Shown piece after piece: positions 17,513-25,312 of a DNA stretch of 64,000 bases. Position 1 is the stretch's first letter. Each line of letters starts with the position of its first letter. Position numbers and translations under genes: made by a program. This DNA comes from Armatimonadota bacterium (GTDB lineage Bacteria > Armatimonadota > Fimbriimonadia > Fimbriimonadales > Fimbriimonadaceae), in contig JANYCU010000037.1 of the NCBI GenBank assembly GCA_025360125.1, forward strand, positions 62,001-126,000, written 5' to 3'. A model generated the notes under the pieces. That model was not told the origin of the DNA and did no database searches. It was given only the letters and a program-made list of their open reading frames with translations.

Positions 17513-17643
17513 TTTCCGAGCAACTCTTCGAGCCTTGCTTCCGCTACTTTGAGTCGTCGATCAGCTTTCGTCAGATACAGATATACGCCGAACCACAGGA
17601 GTATCGGTGGTAGAGCTACGAGTATTTTGAATGTCGTGTCCAT
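17509..17643 (-). CDS. ccmD: Heme exporter protein CcmD
   Basis: A 44-residue single-span membrane protein, M-D-T-T-F-K at the start. The helix 'ILVALPPILLWFGVYLYL' is followed by the basic segment 'TKADRRLKVAEARLEELL', the typical CcmD layout (W-x-G-V-Y then charged coiled tail). CcmD stabilises the CcmC-CcmE heme-delivery complex. It overlaps the 3' end of ccmC by 83 bases in another frame and its stop overlaps the methyltransferase GTG. Confidence 0.85.
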   Translation of the reverse strand: MDTTFKILVALPPILLWFGVYLYLTKADRRLKVAEARLEELLGK

Positions 17644-18298
17644 AATTTTCTACTTCTAGTTCAAGAATGCCAGCGCGGGAGCGCAGATTGTAAATCCAAT
17701 TCGTAATGATCGACACTAGGATCATGAGTTCAATCGTAACATAAGCGTAGCCGCCTTTAAGATTGCCCTTCATGATGGTGTCGGTCGGGTGGAAACTCTC
17801 TCCGAGAATTTGGGGCAGCCGCGGATAGACGAAGGTTAAGAAAAGGAAGGGAAGAAACGCGGCAATCGCATAACCCGCGCTATTTGTGGCGCGTTTTCCG
17901 GTATCAGTAAAGGCAGTTCGTAAGACGAAATAAGCCAAGTAAATAACCATCACCAGCAGGAAGGAAACCTGACGAGGATCGTTTTGCCACCACCAACCCC
18001 ACTGAATCCGGCTGAAGAAGATTCCCGAGATCATGGTCAGGACAATGAAAATCATGGCTAGTTCATGAACGGCCGACGAGCGGATATCCCACTTCTCATC
18101 GTGGGTCTGGAGGTATTTCATGCTGAAATACAGCCCCATGCAGATGAGGAGAGTGGCCATGATCGGGCAAGGGAAGTGCCAGAAGAAGATGCGGGCGAAC
18201 TCGGGTGACTGGAAATTGGCCGCGTCGGGAACCAAGTAGGAATGGAACGTCGCCAGTGGAATGCCAACGATCAGCAGAATCTTCCTTAGCCTTTCCAT
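17561..18298 (-). CDS. ccmC: Cytochrome c biogenesis protein CcmC
   Basis: A 245-residue six-helix membrane protein that loads heme on CcmE. The tryptophan-rich heme-handling loop is 'IQWGWWWQNDPRQVS', flanked by conserved histidines ('FWHFPCP' and 'AVHELAM'). The last 25 or so residues form a hydrophilic tail encoded where ccmD overlaps. The start overlaps the ccmB end by 13 bases. No ccmE, ccmF or ccmH is seen in the window. Confidence 0.9.
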   Translation of the reverse strand: MERLRKILLIVGIPLATFHSYLVPDAANFQSPEFARIFFWHFPCPIMATLLICMGLYFSMKYLQTHDEKWDIRSSAVHELAMIFIVLTMISGIFFSRIQWGWWWQNDPRQVSFLLVMVIYLAYFVLRTAFTDTGKRATNSAGYAIAAFLPFLFLTFVYPRLPQILGESFHPTDTIMKGNLKGGYAYVTIELMILVSIITNWIYNLRSRAGILELEVENYGHDIQNTRSSTTDTPVVRRISVSDES

Positions 18299-18966
18299 AT
18301 CTTTGAGTAAACCACAGGACCGATTGAACAGGTTGCAAAGGCGTATGCAATCATTCCGATTGCCCCATTTTCTCCCGACTTAAGGAATTCACCGAGGGAA
18401 GTCGCCGTGCCTGTTACACCAAGATTGATGAGGAAGATGAGAAGGGGCGCGGAGATAGCGGTCGACAATGCATATCGACTAGATGCGGGCGATGCGATCG
18501 CACCCGCGAGCGTTACCGTACTCGCGATGCTGACCGCTCCCGCAAAGGCCATGGCGATAAAAAGACCAACATTCTCTACATGCACTTTGACGATGACGAG
18601 GAAGGCGATGCTCATGAGCGTCGTCGCCAGCAGCATCTGGGCGATGTTAAAGAGGGCCTTTCCCCAATAGACAGCCTCAGGTCGGGCCATCAGCCGCCAG
18701 AAGTCGGCAGTGCGACTGTCTTCTTCTTGCAAAAACGTTCGAGGAAGGCTAATGCTTGCCGAGAAAACGAGAATCATCCAGTACATTCCCGATGCGATCA
18801 TCGGATTGATCGAGGTCGTCCAAGTAATCGAATTGACAATCACCACGCTGACCAGACAAAGCAGAGCAGTGGTCATGATTCCACTGAGCGAGCGGCTTTC
18901 CGACCTCCATTCTTTTTGGAAGACCGCGTAGATCTCGGTCTGCCAACTATGCCAATTCGATTTCAT
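18286..18966 (-). CDS. ccmB: Heme exporter protein CcmB
   Basis: 226 residues, six predicted membrane helices. It is the permease of the CcmAB ABC transporter that drives release of holo-CcmE. Family segments are 'AVFQKEWRSESRSLSGIMTT' at the N-terminus and 'LPRTFLQEEDSRTADFWRL'. The start ATG at 18966 was chosen because homology begins there; it overlaps ccmA by 20 bases. Confident by order and motifs. Confidence 0.9.
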   Translation of the reverse strand: MKSNWHSWQTEIYAVFQKEWRSESRSLSGIMTTALLCLVSVVIVNSITWTTSINPMIASGMYWMILVFSASISLPRTFLQEEDSRTADFWRLMARPEAVYWGKALFNIAQMLLATTLMSIAFLVIVKVHVENVGLFIAMAFAGAVSIASTVTLAGAIASPASSRYALSTAISAPLLIFLINLGVTGTATSLGEFLKSGENGAIGMIAYAFATCSIGPVVYSKIWKG

Positions 18967-19525
18967 GCGTGCCGAACCTCCTTTCATCGGGGTCATTGGT
19001 CGCGATGACGAGCAAACCCCGTTGCTTTTGCTCACCAATAACACGTTCGATGAGGACTTTCCCTGCGCCATCGAGCGCGACGCCGGGTTCATCCCACAGC
19101 AAAATCTTCGGCCGGCTTTGGATCGCTAACGCGATTTTTAGGCGAGAGCGCAAACCGGAAGACAAATATTGCGATTGAACATCTTTGTGCTCTTCAAGGC
19201 CGCACTCAAGAATCGTCTTCTTATCGTCGGTTTCGATCCCGCGAATCTTGGCCGCCAACTCCAGATGCTCGGCAACGGTTAAATTCGCAAAGGTCGCTTG
19301 CTCAAGCGCGCAGTACGAGAGTTCGGTTCGGTAGTTGGTTGTCTCGGTCTTGACCGTCCCCGCCGTCGGACGCTCGAGCCCGGAAAGGACCTTTAAAAGC
19401 GTCGATTTTCCCGCGCCGTTTTTGCCCGTGACAATGAGGCAATCCCCTGCGCTTAAGCTGAATGTGAGGTCGCGAAGAATCCAGCGGCTGCCATATTTCT
19501 TGCCTAATCCGTTGACCTCAATCAC
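18947..19525 (-). CDS. ccmA: Cytochrome c biogenesis ATP-binding protein CcmA
   Basis: A 192-residue ABC ATPase. Walker A is 'VTGKNGAGKSTLLKVL', the ABC signature is the CcmA-like 'YLSSGLRSRLKIALAI', and Walker B is 'ILLWDEPGVALD'. The start is a GTG at 19525 ('VIEVNGLGKKYGS'). An open frame continues upstream for more than 100 codons, but it consists of repeat-derived, non-conserved sequence. It heads the ccmABCD-methyltransferase operon. Confidence 0.92.
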   Translation of the reverse strand: MIEVNGLGKKYGSRWILRDLTFSLSAGDCLIVTGKNGAGKSTLLKVLSGLERPTAGTVKTETTNYRTELSYCALEQATFANLTVAEHLELAAKIRGIETDDKKTILECGLEEHKDVQSQYLSSGLRSRLKIALAIQSRPKILLWDEPGVALDGAGKVLIERVIGEQKQRGLLVIATNDPDERRFGTHEIELA

Positions 19526-20267
19526 GTCTTTCAGTATGGCACCTGGGGGTCGAGGAGCAAGGCTCCCAAGCGTCTCGCCCGGATTTTGACCCGGAGGGTC
19601 GCAGAAGGTAGCCAGGTGGTCGCAGCGAGTGTCGAGCGAAGACCCCTGGATAGTCCAGTATTTCCGACCCAGCGGGTCGCAGAATTCGGAATTTCGTGCC
19701 AGTCGATAATTGGTAGTTTGCCGCCGTAACGGCGGGGTCACGCAACTCCTCGGACTTCCGCAGTTTCGATTATGTGACCCAGCCCTCCGCTCCGCAAAGC
19801 GGAGTTCCAGACTGGGCTGAGAAATTGCCAGCCTTTCGGGCCTCCGGAAGGTTTGTACGGAATTGGTTATTAGGTTCAAAGTGAAATTAGGTCAGCATCA
19901 AAAAGCGGGGGTGATGAAAAAAAGTACCCTAAGTTTTGAAGGCAGGGCGATGGCGAGGGCGAGGCTACGAAGGAATTTCCGGGGTAGAGAAAAAACGTAC
20001 CCAAAGAAACTGAGGGCGACGGCAAAGGCGATGGCGAGGGCGGTCTTCGAGTGGGATTGCGGAAAACATCGATGAGTGATATTGAAAAAATTTGTTCCTA
20101 AAACTGCTTTCAGCCGTCCGCCGAGAAAGGTGAGGTGACGAAAAAGTTGGCCCGCCGGATTTGGTTTTTTTCGGGGCATACTTATTTAGACGTCCAAATA
20201 GTAGACATTGTTCTACTTTTTCGAGCATTTCTACAAAATCTCAGCAGATGACTAATCCTCATTTACA
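19526..20267. other. Hairpin- and repeat-rich intergenic region
   Basis: No gene is supported. It holds several short palindromes: GACCC/GGGTC pairs near 19590 and 19670, CCGCCG/CGGCGG near 19722, and CTCCGC/GCGGAG near 19790. It also has GGCGAGGG-type hexamer runs at 19945-19975 and 20005-20045. The upstream promoter of ccmA should lie here, but I cannot point to it. Confidence 0.6.
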
Positions 20268-20379
20268 CTGGCTTCTCCCAGCGTCACTCTGTTTCCACTC
20301 GTACCTCGTGTCCCTTCGCTCGACGCAGAGGTCGGAGCAAGTGCCACAAATTAGCCCCGCCCACGCTAGTGGCTTGCCG
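20268..20379 (+). repeat. Dispersed repeat, copy A, ending in a REP-like hairpin
   Basis: This stretch is similar over about 110 bases to 22884-23000. Shared blocks include CTCCCAGYGTCAYTC, TCGACGCA and GGTCGGAGCA. It ends in GCCCACGCTAGTGGC, a short stem-loop found at three further places nearby. Confidence 0.7.
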
Positions 20380-20635
20380 TCGAAGCCGAAACCTCGGAGG
20401 TCTGGGCATTGAGTCGGATTCTCAAACTGGACGAGAAATGCTGTTGTTTGTCTTTTTAAAATGGACATTGTCTTCATTTCTCGTTCTCACTGACTCAACG
20501 TCTAGAAAAGTTTGCTCTGGATTTCAAACAGGCAACTCCCAACTTCGTAGACGTCGCTACCAATGCCACCCGGTTTCATTTTCCAAAAGTACCCAGTTCA
20601 CACAGTGACTTGTCGCAGGTCACAACATGATAACA

Positions 20636-20658
20636 CCGCCCACGTTAGTGGCTCACCG
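20636..20658 (+). repeat. REP-like stem-loop overlapping the TIR gene end
   Basis: CCGCCCACGTTAGTGGCTC matches the hairpin at 20354-20379 with few changes. On the reverse strand it supplies the last codons and the TAA stop of the TIR gene. Confidence 0.65.
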
Positions 20659-21040
20659 ACATGAGATCCTGGATGCCCACTTCAAACCCTGCTCGAAAGT
20701 CTATATATTTGTGGGTTTTGAGGAGGAAGGGTATATCGCAGTTGTCCAAAAGTGCAACGATAAGCCGTCCCGAATCTCCTATCGGATCTTGATTTAAGAA
20801 TAGATATCGTTCGAGAGATGCCCATTCCGACTTTACTGACTCGAACGAAAGGAACGCCACTAGGATTCGTGAGGTTTCCAAGCCTTTTGCTATCGCAGAT
20901 GGAAAAGATTCGCCGTGTGGTGCGCTCCAGGTGTCTTTCCAGACTTTTAGACCTTGATTACGCATGTGATCACCAATTTGACGGATGCGTTCCTCATCGG
21001 CGTGGGAGTAACTTAAGAAGACATCAAATTTAAAATCCAT
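20645..21040 (-). CDS. TIR domain protein
   Basis: 131 residues that are essentially one TIR domain. The first strand is 'FDVFLSYSHADEE', the box 2-like region is 'GLKVWKDTWSAPHGESF', and the alpha-D region 'LSFESVKSEWASLE' carries the catalytic-type Glu (E77 in W-A-S-L-E) of TIR NADases. No effector or sensor domain follows. The last residues 'SVSH' and the stop come from a REP-like repeat, so the gene may have lost a downstream part. A strong Shine-Dalgarno (AGGAGGTG) lies before the ATG. It sits among other accessory genes. A role in defence is plausible but unproven. Confidence 0.8.
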   Translation of the reverse strand: MDFKFDVFLSYSHADEERIRQIGDHMRNQGLKVWKDTWSAPHGESFPSAIAKGLETSRILVAFLSFESVKSEWASLERYLFLNQDPIGDSGRLIVALLDNCDIPFLLKTHKYIDFRAGFEVGIQDLMSVSH

Positions 21041-21261
21041 CGATTAACACCTCCTCGTGCATTGCCAAGAGTATCGAAGTAAGGTTGACAGTATATATTA
21101 GTTTATTACCTTTACCATTAACGCTCGAGTTGAAACAAGTGAATCCGCACTCAAATAGAAGAGTTTTTAACATTCACCGTCAAGTTCCGGCGAAAGCCAA
21201 GAAGCAGAAGGTAGGAGGTAATTCTGTTCGCTGCTATCTATTTTTGTTTAAGGGTAAGGGT

Positions 21262-21486
21262 TTATTTTGCAGAATTTTTACGCGCCCTCAATTTCTGAAC
21301 CTTATATCCACCAGAGCCACTGGGATCAAAAATGACTCGACTGTTGTTTTGCTTGGCAAATGCTTCAAGTTGCTTGCGAAGCTCCTCTGGGAGTTTAGGC
21401 GTACCAGATTTCTTATTCGATGGCTTGGTACGTCCAATGGACTTCCGCTGACTTGACTTCTTCCTCATTGGTTGCCAACTTGCCAT
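21262..21486 (-). CDS. Small basic protein, unknown
   Basis: About 74 residues if started at M-A-S-W-Q-P; an in-frame extension to 21675 exists but looks non-conserved. The protein is lysine- and serine-rich, with a short helix 'KLPEELRKQLEAFAKQNNS' and a basic end. It lies downstream of the AbiEi-like gene on the same strand, where a toxin partner would be expected, but it does not resemble the AbiEii nucleotidyltransferase. It may be a real small gene or a remnant. Confidence 0.35.
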   Translation of the reverse strand: MASWQPMRKKSSQRKSIGRTKPSNKKSGTPKLPEELRKQLEAFAKQNNSRVIFDPSGSGGYKVQKLRARKNSAK

Positions 21487-21704
21487 TCTAATAAATGGCG
21501 TTGGTAGCAGGAATACTGATGAATGAAAGTTCCTTGCCCTTGATGATTGATGCTTCGGTGCCCTCAATTTCGTCACGAATGCAGCATTACTCGATTCTTC
21601 GGGCAAAATACGGCTGATGAGGTCAGAGTCAAGTCTCAACAAATTAAGCCGAATTCGGCTGGTTATTCTCCTCAATTGAGAGACAGAATCTTGAATTCCT
21701 TGTC

Positions 21705-22445
21705 CTACTTAGCTTGCCATTTCTTTACGTTCGGAAGGTCAGAGAATTGTCCGAAGTGGAATTTCGAGAGTGGGTTCAGCGATCCTTTAAGTGGTTCCCA
21801 ATATTCATTGTCAATTCTTGAGGACTCAAGCAGTGCACCAAGGATTGTTCGAACCCTCGCGGGTTCATGTAAGGTGGCTTGGCATAGGATGTTCAGGTTT
21901 TCAGGAGGGATTTGATCCCTCAATATTGCTCGGAGTCGACGAAACGTTTCTGCCGGGTCGGTTACGGCACATGCTCCTCCATCTCGAATAAGTTCGAGAA
22001 ACGCACCTTCAAATTTTGGAAGCGAAATCGCCTCCAAGTCTCTTCTCAACACTATGTGAATATCGCTAAACTGGCGGGGTCGGCTTTTCGTGAAAACGAC
22101 AAACTGCGGCCGGGCTGGTATCTGGGTCGTCAGACCCAAGATATTGGCGGCCGTCGTGAGGGTTGGTCGGAACTTGCCAGCAAAGGTCTTTTCGAAAATA
22201 GCTAACTGGGTAGCTTTGCTTTTTCCTAGAAGGGTGTCTTTCGGCAAGTAGTATAGACCCCAGCCAACCCGAACGAGGACATTTCGCTTTGCAAGAGTTG
22301 CGAGGGCTTCCAAAGCTGCCATCGGGCGGCTGAGGCCCTTGACGTCTTTGGCCGTGACAAGAGAATCCGAAGAGGATTTAACTTGAGATAGCACAAGATC
22401 GATTGCCGTCTCACATGATTTATTGCTTCGAACAAGCTTTGCCAC
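21705..22445 (-). CDS. DUF6088/AbiEi-like transcriptional regulator (orphan antitoxin candidate)
   Basis: 246 residues, GTG start. An N-terminal winged helix ('LVTAKDVKGLSRPMAALEAL' with 'LVRVGWGLYYLPKD') is followed by a domain typical of the DUF6088/AbiEi group ('QLAIFEKTFAGKFRPTLTTA' and 'LLELIRDGGACAVTDPAETF'-like sequence). Members are usually antitoxins of type IV toxin-antitoxin loci, paired with an AbiEii nucleotidyltransferase. No such partner is visible either side. It could be an orphan regulator or a decayed system. Confidence 0.65.
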   Translation of the reverse strand: MAKLVRSNKSCETAIDLVLSQVKSSSDSLVTAKDVKGLSRPMAALEALATLAKRNVLVRVGWGLYYLPKDTLLGKSKATQLAIFEKTFAGKFRPTLTTAANILGLTTQIPARPQFVVFTKSRPRQFSDIHIVLRRDLEAISLPKFEGAFLELIRDGGACAVTDPAETFRRLRAILRDQIPPENLNILCQATLHEPARVRTILGALLESSRIDNEYWEPLKGSLNPLSKFHFGQFSDLPNVKKWQAK

Positions 22446-22524
22446 ATATCAATTGTGTCACGACTCTAGAACTGACTTAGCACTGAATCTCACGAGCGGA
22501 AGGGAAGATGGGGAATTAATTCGG

Positions 22525-22821
22525 CTAAGACTTTTTCCGTGGAGGGCAATCGGGCAGGGATAAGAGGCATTCAGGTTGTCCGTCATCATTTTCTCCCTTA
22601 AGGTACTCATGCCCGTTTTGGGTGACGGCGAGAACAACGTTCACCTCTATGCCTTGGTGTATCACTTTCCAAGAGTGCATGCCTCGCTTGAGCATGGCAA
22701 CAAGCAAATCCAATTCCATCAGCCAAGGCTTACCGATGTCATCAAGTCCGCCTAAGGCAGTGATTCGTTCATGCGGCAGATTGGAAGTACCTTTTCTAGA
22801 ACACGATATTAACTCGCTCAT
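22525..22821 (-). CDS. DUF3892 family protein
   Basis: 98 residues. The sequence follows the DUF3892 pattern: 'ERITALGGLDD' near the start, then a Trp, 'LLVAMLKRGMHSWKV' in the middle, and 'YLKGENDDGQPECLLSLPDC' at the end. The family is small, widespread and of unknown function, often found in accessory regions. The C-terminus 'PPRKKS' is basic. No cognate neighbour is clear. Confidence 0.8.
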   Translation of the reverse strand: MSELISCSRKGTSNLPHERITALGGLDDIGKPWLMELDLLVAMLKRGMHSWKVIHQGIEVNVVLAVTQNGHEYLKGENDDGQPECLLSLPDCPPRKKS

Positions 22822-22883
22822 GGGTTGAGAATACTTCCAATAACGCGAGTGATTCGTCTTGTTTCTAACTCAGTCAAAACAAT

Positions 22884-23033
22884 GGTTGCTCCCAGTGTCA
22901 TTCCGTTTCCATCAATACTCGTTCCTCGCGACATCACTCCATTCGACGCAAGGGTCGGAGCATGTGCCACAAAATAACCCCGCCCACGCAATGGCTTGCC
23001 ACGAAATGGCCTCGCCCACAGCAGTGGCTCGCC
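22884..23033 (+). repeat. Dispersed repeat, copy B, with two REP-like hairpins
   Basis: Partner of the repeat at 20268-20379. It shares GCTCCCAGTGTCATTC, TTCGACGCA, GGTCGGAGCATGTGCCAC and the hairpin CCCGCCCACGCAATGGCTTG. A further hairpin CTCGCCCACAGCAGTGGCTC follows at 23011-23033. Both copies lie outside coding sequence. Confidence 0.7.
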
Positions 23034-23040
23034 TGTCGAA

Positions 23041-23370
23041 CTAGTGCCCATGGGTTATGCTTTGCCCAAATATAGTGAAATGGCCGTCGGTATGAATCTC
23101 ATGCGGCAATGTATCAAGAATTGCTTTATTTGATGAAAATATCTGAACTTCAACGAAATTGGCATTGTAACTCAAAATGTATAGTCTGACATCTTTCCTT
23201 CCCGCTACAAGTTTAGACATTGAATTGACTTGCTGGGTTGTAAGTGATAACGGAAAATTTGTCCTTATGAGCGGTGCCGGATGACGCCCGCTTTTTACTT
23301 GGGCATTTGACGGAGAAACCGATATCATAATACTGAGCATCGGGATGTAGAAATATTTTTTAATGGTCAT
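23041..23370 (-). CDS. Small secreted protein downstream of the RHS gene
   Basis: 109 residues. The first 23 residues, 'MTIKKYFYIPMLSIMISVSP' and onward to SNAQ, look like a cleavable signal peptide. The mature part is about 85 residues without cysteines, with 'SLTTQQVNSMSKLVAGRKDV' as a likely helix. It starts 12 bases after the RHS C-terminal stop on the same strand. That is where RHS toxins keep their immunity gene, so an immunity role is a reasonable hypothesis. No family recognised. Confidence 0.6.
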   Translation of the reverse strand: MTIKKYFYIPMLSIMISVSPSNAQVKSGRHPAPLIRTNFPLSLTTQQVNSMSKLVAGRKDVRLYILSYNANFVEVQIFSSNKAILDTLPHEIHTDGHFTIFGQSITHGH

Positions 23371-23382
23371 TCTATTAACTTC

Positions 23383-24267
23383 CTATGGCGAAAAAATTCC
23401 TATTGAATTACAAAATTTAAGTACGTCTGGGTCAGGTTTACATTTCAACAGGCCAAGTTCGCCATAGGGATCAACCCCTAGTAAATATTTGCACTGCAAT
23501 TTAACTAATCGACAGCCGATTGAATTCACATTATCGCAAACCTTTGGTTTGGTAAAACCAGCCATACATCTGATTTGGACGCCAAATGCCCGACACTCTG
23601 AGTCATTTCCAGCATTACCTGGCTTAAATGTTTGCCTACCGCAGCCGCTATCGCTACTGCATTTACAGGCACCAGGATACTTGTTACAGTACTTTACATG
23701 ATCATTTTCATGGGCATCTGCACATTTCTGGTACCTTTCTAGCCCTCCGACTCCTTTATAAATGGCACCGCAGCCAAACACTTTCCCTTTACAGCATCCT
23801 ACTAGACCTTCTATTGATTCTGCGCCTGTTAGTTTCCTTACAGCTTGGCAATCACAGTCGCGACACGGATCCGGATCTGAACATGGAGCTAACCCACTAG
23901 GGTCAGCGACAGAGACTATTCTATTTGTTACATAACTATAAGTTGGTTCTGATGGCCACAGTCGATCAACTGTAGTCCAGTTGCCGCTTGTCTTCGAATA
24001 GTGTCTTGCTCTGACGTAGTGGCTTGAGGCAGAGAGTCCAGTTTCACGGTATCCCCATGACCCGATCCAACCATATTTACCCCTAGTTCCAGTGGTGGTG
24101 AGATCTCCACCATATGGCTTGTACCGACCGTCGAAGGTCTTTGCGCATGTTTGGTCGATTTCAGCAGTGACGGAGCCAAGAGCGTCAGTGAGGAAGTCTT
24201 TTCGACCACCAGCGTCCTTGTAGCCAACCATTTGACCGTCGATTGTGTAGTAGTTCGTAACTGGCAT
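23383..24267 (-). CDS. RHS protein C-terminal part with Cys-rich HExxH domain
   Basis: 294 residues. The first 126 continue the RHS core ('YYTIDGQMVGYKDAGGRKDF', 'DALGSVTAEID', 'YVRARHYSKTSGNWTTVDRL') to the hallmark D-P-S-G-L at 122-126. The remaining 168 residues hold 19 cysteines and an HExxH motif at 186-190 (H-E-N-D-H), as in zinc metallopeptidases. The frame is the same as the upstream RHS part; only a TAG codon separates them. GGGAGG lies 6 bases before this ATG, so it could be translated on its own. The C-terminal module has the position of a polymorphic toxin domain; activity is inferred. Confidence 0.75.
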   Translation of the reverse strand: MPVTNYYTIDGQMVGYKDAGGRKDFLTDALGSVTAEIDQTCAKTFDGRYKPYGGDLTTTGTRGKYGWIGSWGYRETGLSASSHYVRARHYSKTSGNWTTVDRLWPSEPTYSYVTNRIVSVADPSGLAPCSDPDPCRDCDCQAVRKLTGAESIEGLVGCCKGKVFGCGAIYKGVGGLERYQKCADAHENDHVKYCNKYPGACKCSSDSGCGRQTFKPGNAGNDSECRAFGVQIRCMAGFTKPKVCDNVNSIGCRLVKLQCKYLLGVDPYGELGLLKCKPDPDVLKFCNSIGIFSP

Positions 24268-25197
24268 CTAGTTCCTCCCTTGTAAGTAGTCTGGTCCATC
24301 CCAGACAAGTGTCGTCGTAGTTGCACCTACCTGCTCGGTACGCTTCATTCCGTCAGGTTGGTAAGTGAACGAATTCAAGACAGATCCAGATGAATGAATG
24401 GTCATTCGGTTCTCTTGATCGTAGCTCATTGTAACAAAGTTTGCTCCAGTTTGAACAACCGAATTGTTTCCGTCGCTATCAAAGGTATAAGTTGAGAGGA
24501 CACCAAGGGCGTTTCCTGCCAAAACTTGACCAACTGGATTGTAAGTAAATGTTGATGGACCATCTTCGCTAGCAAACGTACGGTTATCCACGGCATCGTA
24601 GGTGTAGGTGTAGAACTTGTTGCTAACCGGAGCAAAGTTTGCCGAAGTCAATCGATACTTCGCATCGTAGCCGTATTGAACAAGATCGCCACTTGAGTCG
24701 AGAATCTGGGTCGGATTTCCGACCGAGTCGAAGGTGTAGGTCAATAGTTGCAAATTTGCATTTGCAGCATTGGTATCTTGAAGTTTGGTTGTTCGACCAA
24801 TTGCGTCGTAGCTTCGAATTCGAGTCGTGCCGGAATTGTACGCCGTTGTTGTTTCACGAGAATCGGCATCGTATTGAAAGGTCGAAAAATTATTGTCGGG
24901 GTCTCGGAAGACACTCTTTCGGCCAAGAGCATCGTAGCTAAAGGTTCGAATCCCACTATCGGGATCTTTCAAGGTTAGCTGCTGTCCAACTGCATCGTAT
25001 GTGTAGGCTTGAACCAAAGTTCCTGGATCAGTTTTGCCAAGCAGCTGGCCGTTACCATCATAGGCAAAGGTTAAACTGACCTGGAATAAGTGCTTGGTGT
25101 AGTCCTGGCTCCGATCTCGGCCTAGGACGAAATGGCGCTGGGAGGAGCCAGTAGTATCGAGGCAGCGTTCATTCTTCACCTGACTGCATTTTAACAC
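24268..25197 (-). CDS. RHS/YD-repeat protein, N-terminally short, ending at an in-frame amber codon
   Basis: 309 residues with about ten YD repeats ('AYDGNGQLLGKTDPG', 'YTYDAVGQQLTLKDPD', 'FSYDALGRKSVFRDPD' and so on) ending in 'LVWDGPDYLQGRN' then TAG. RHS proteins usually exceed 1000 residues and have an N-terminal export module; here the first 35 residues do not look like RHS and upstream sequence holds none, so the 5' part is probably lost. The TAG falls inside the conserved core, continuing in frame in the next gene. Either a nonsense mutation or a deliberate split. Confidence 0.72.
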   Translation of the reverse strand: MLKCSQVKNERCLDTTGSSQRHFVLGRDRSQDYTKHLFQVSLTFAYDGNGQLLGKTDPGTLVQAYTYDAVGQQLTLKDPDSGIRTFSYDALGRKSVFRDPDNNFSTFQYDADSRETTTAYNSGTTRIRSYDAIGRTTKLQDTNAANANLQLLTYTFDSVGNPTQILDSSGDLVQYGYDAKYRLTSANFAPVSNKFYTYTYDAVDNRTFASEDGPSTFTYNPVGQVLAGNALGVLSTYTFDSDGNNSVVQTGANFVTMSYDQENRMTIHSSGSVLNSFTYQPDGMKRTEQVGATTTTLVWDGPDYLQGRN

Positions 25198-25312
25198 CAG
25201 AAAGATTGAATGTGAAAAGAATCTCCCAGCTTAAACTGGCCCTCATGACTTAATGGTTTTACCGAGCCGCACAAAGGCTGACCGCACATTTGCAAATCCA
25301 AGAGAAGTTAAC

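Noticed and set aside
19526-19879. Extended N-terminus of CcmA (more than 100 extra codons).
   Set aside because: The added sequence is repeat and hairpin derived, shows no conservation with ABC proteins, and a GTG fits the family start.
21085-21456. Forward 123-codon frame opposite the small basic protein.
   Set aside because: No domain signal and it overlaps a more plausible reverse frame.
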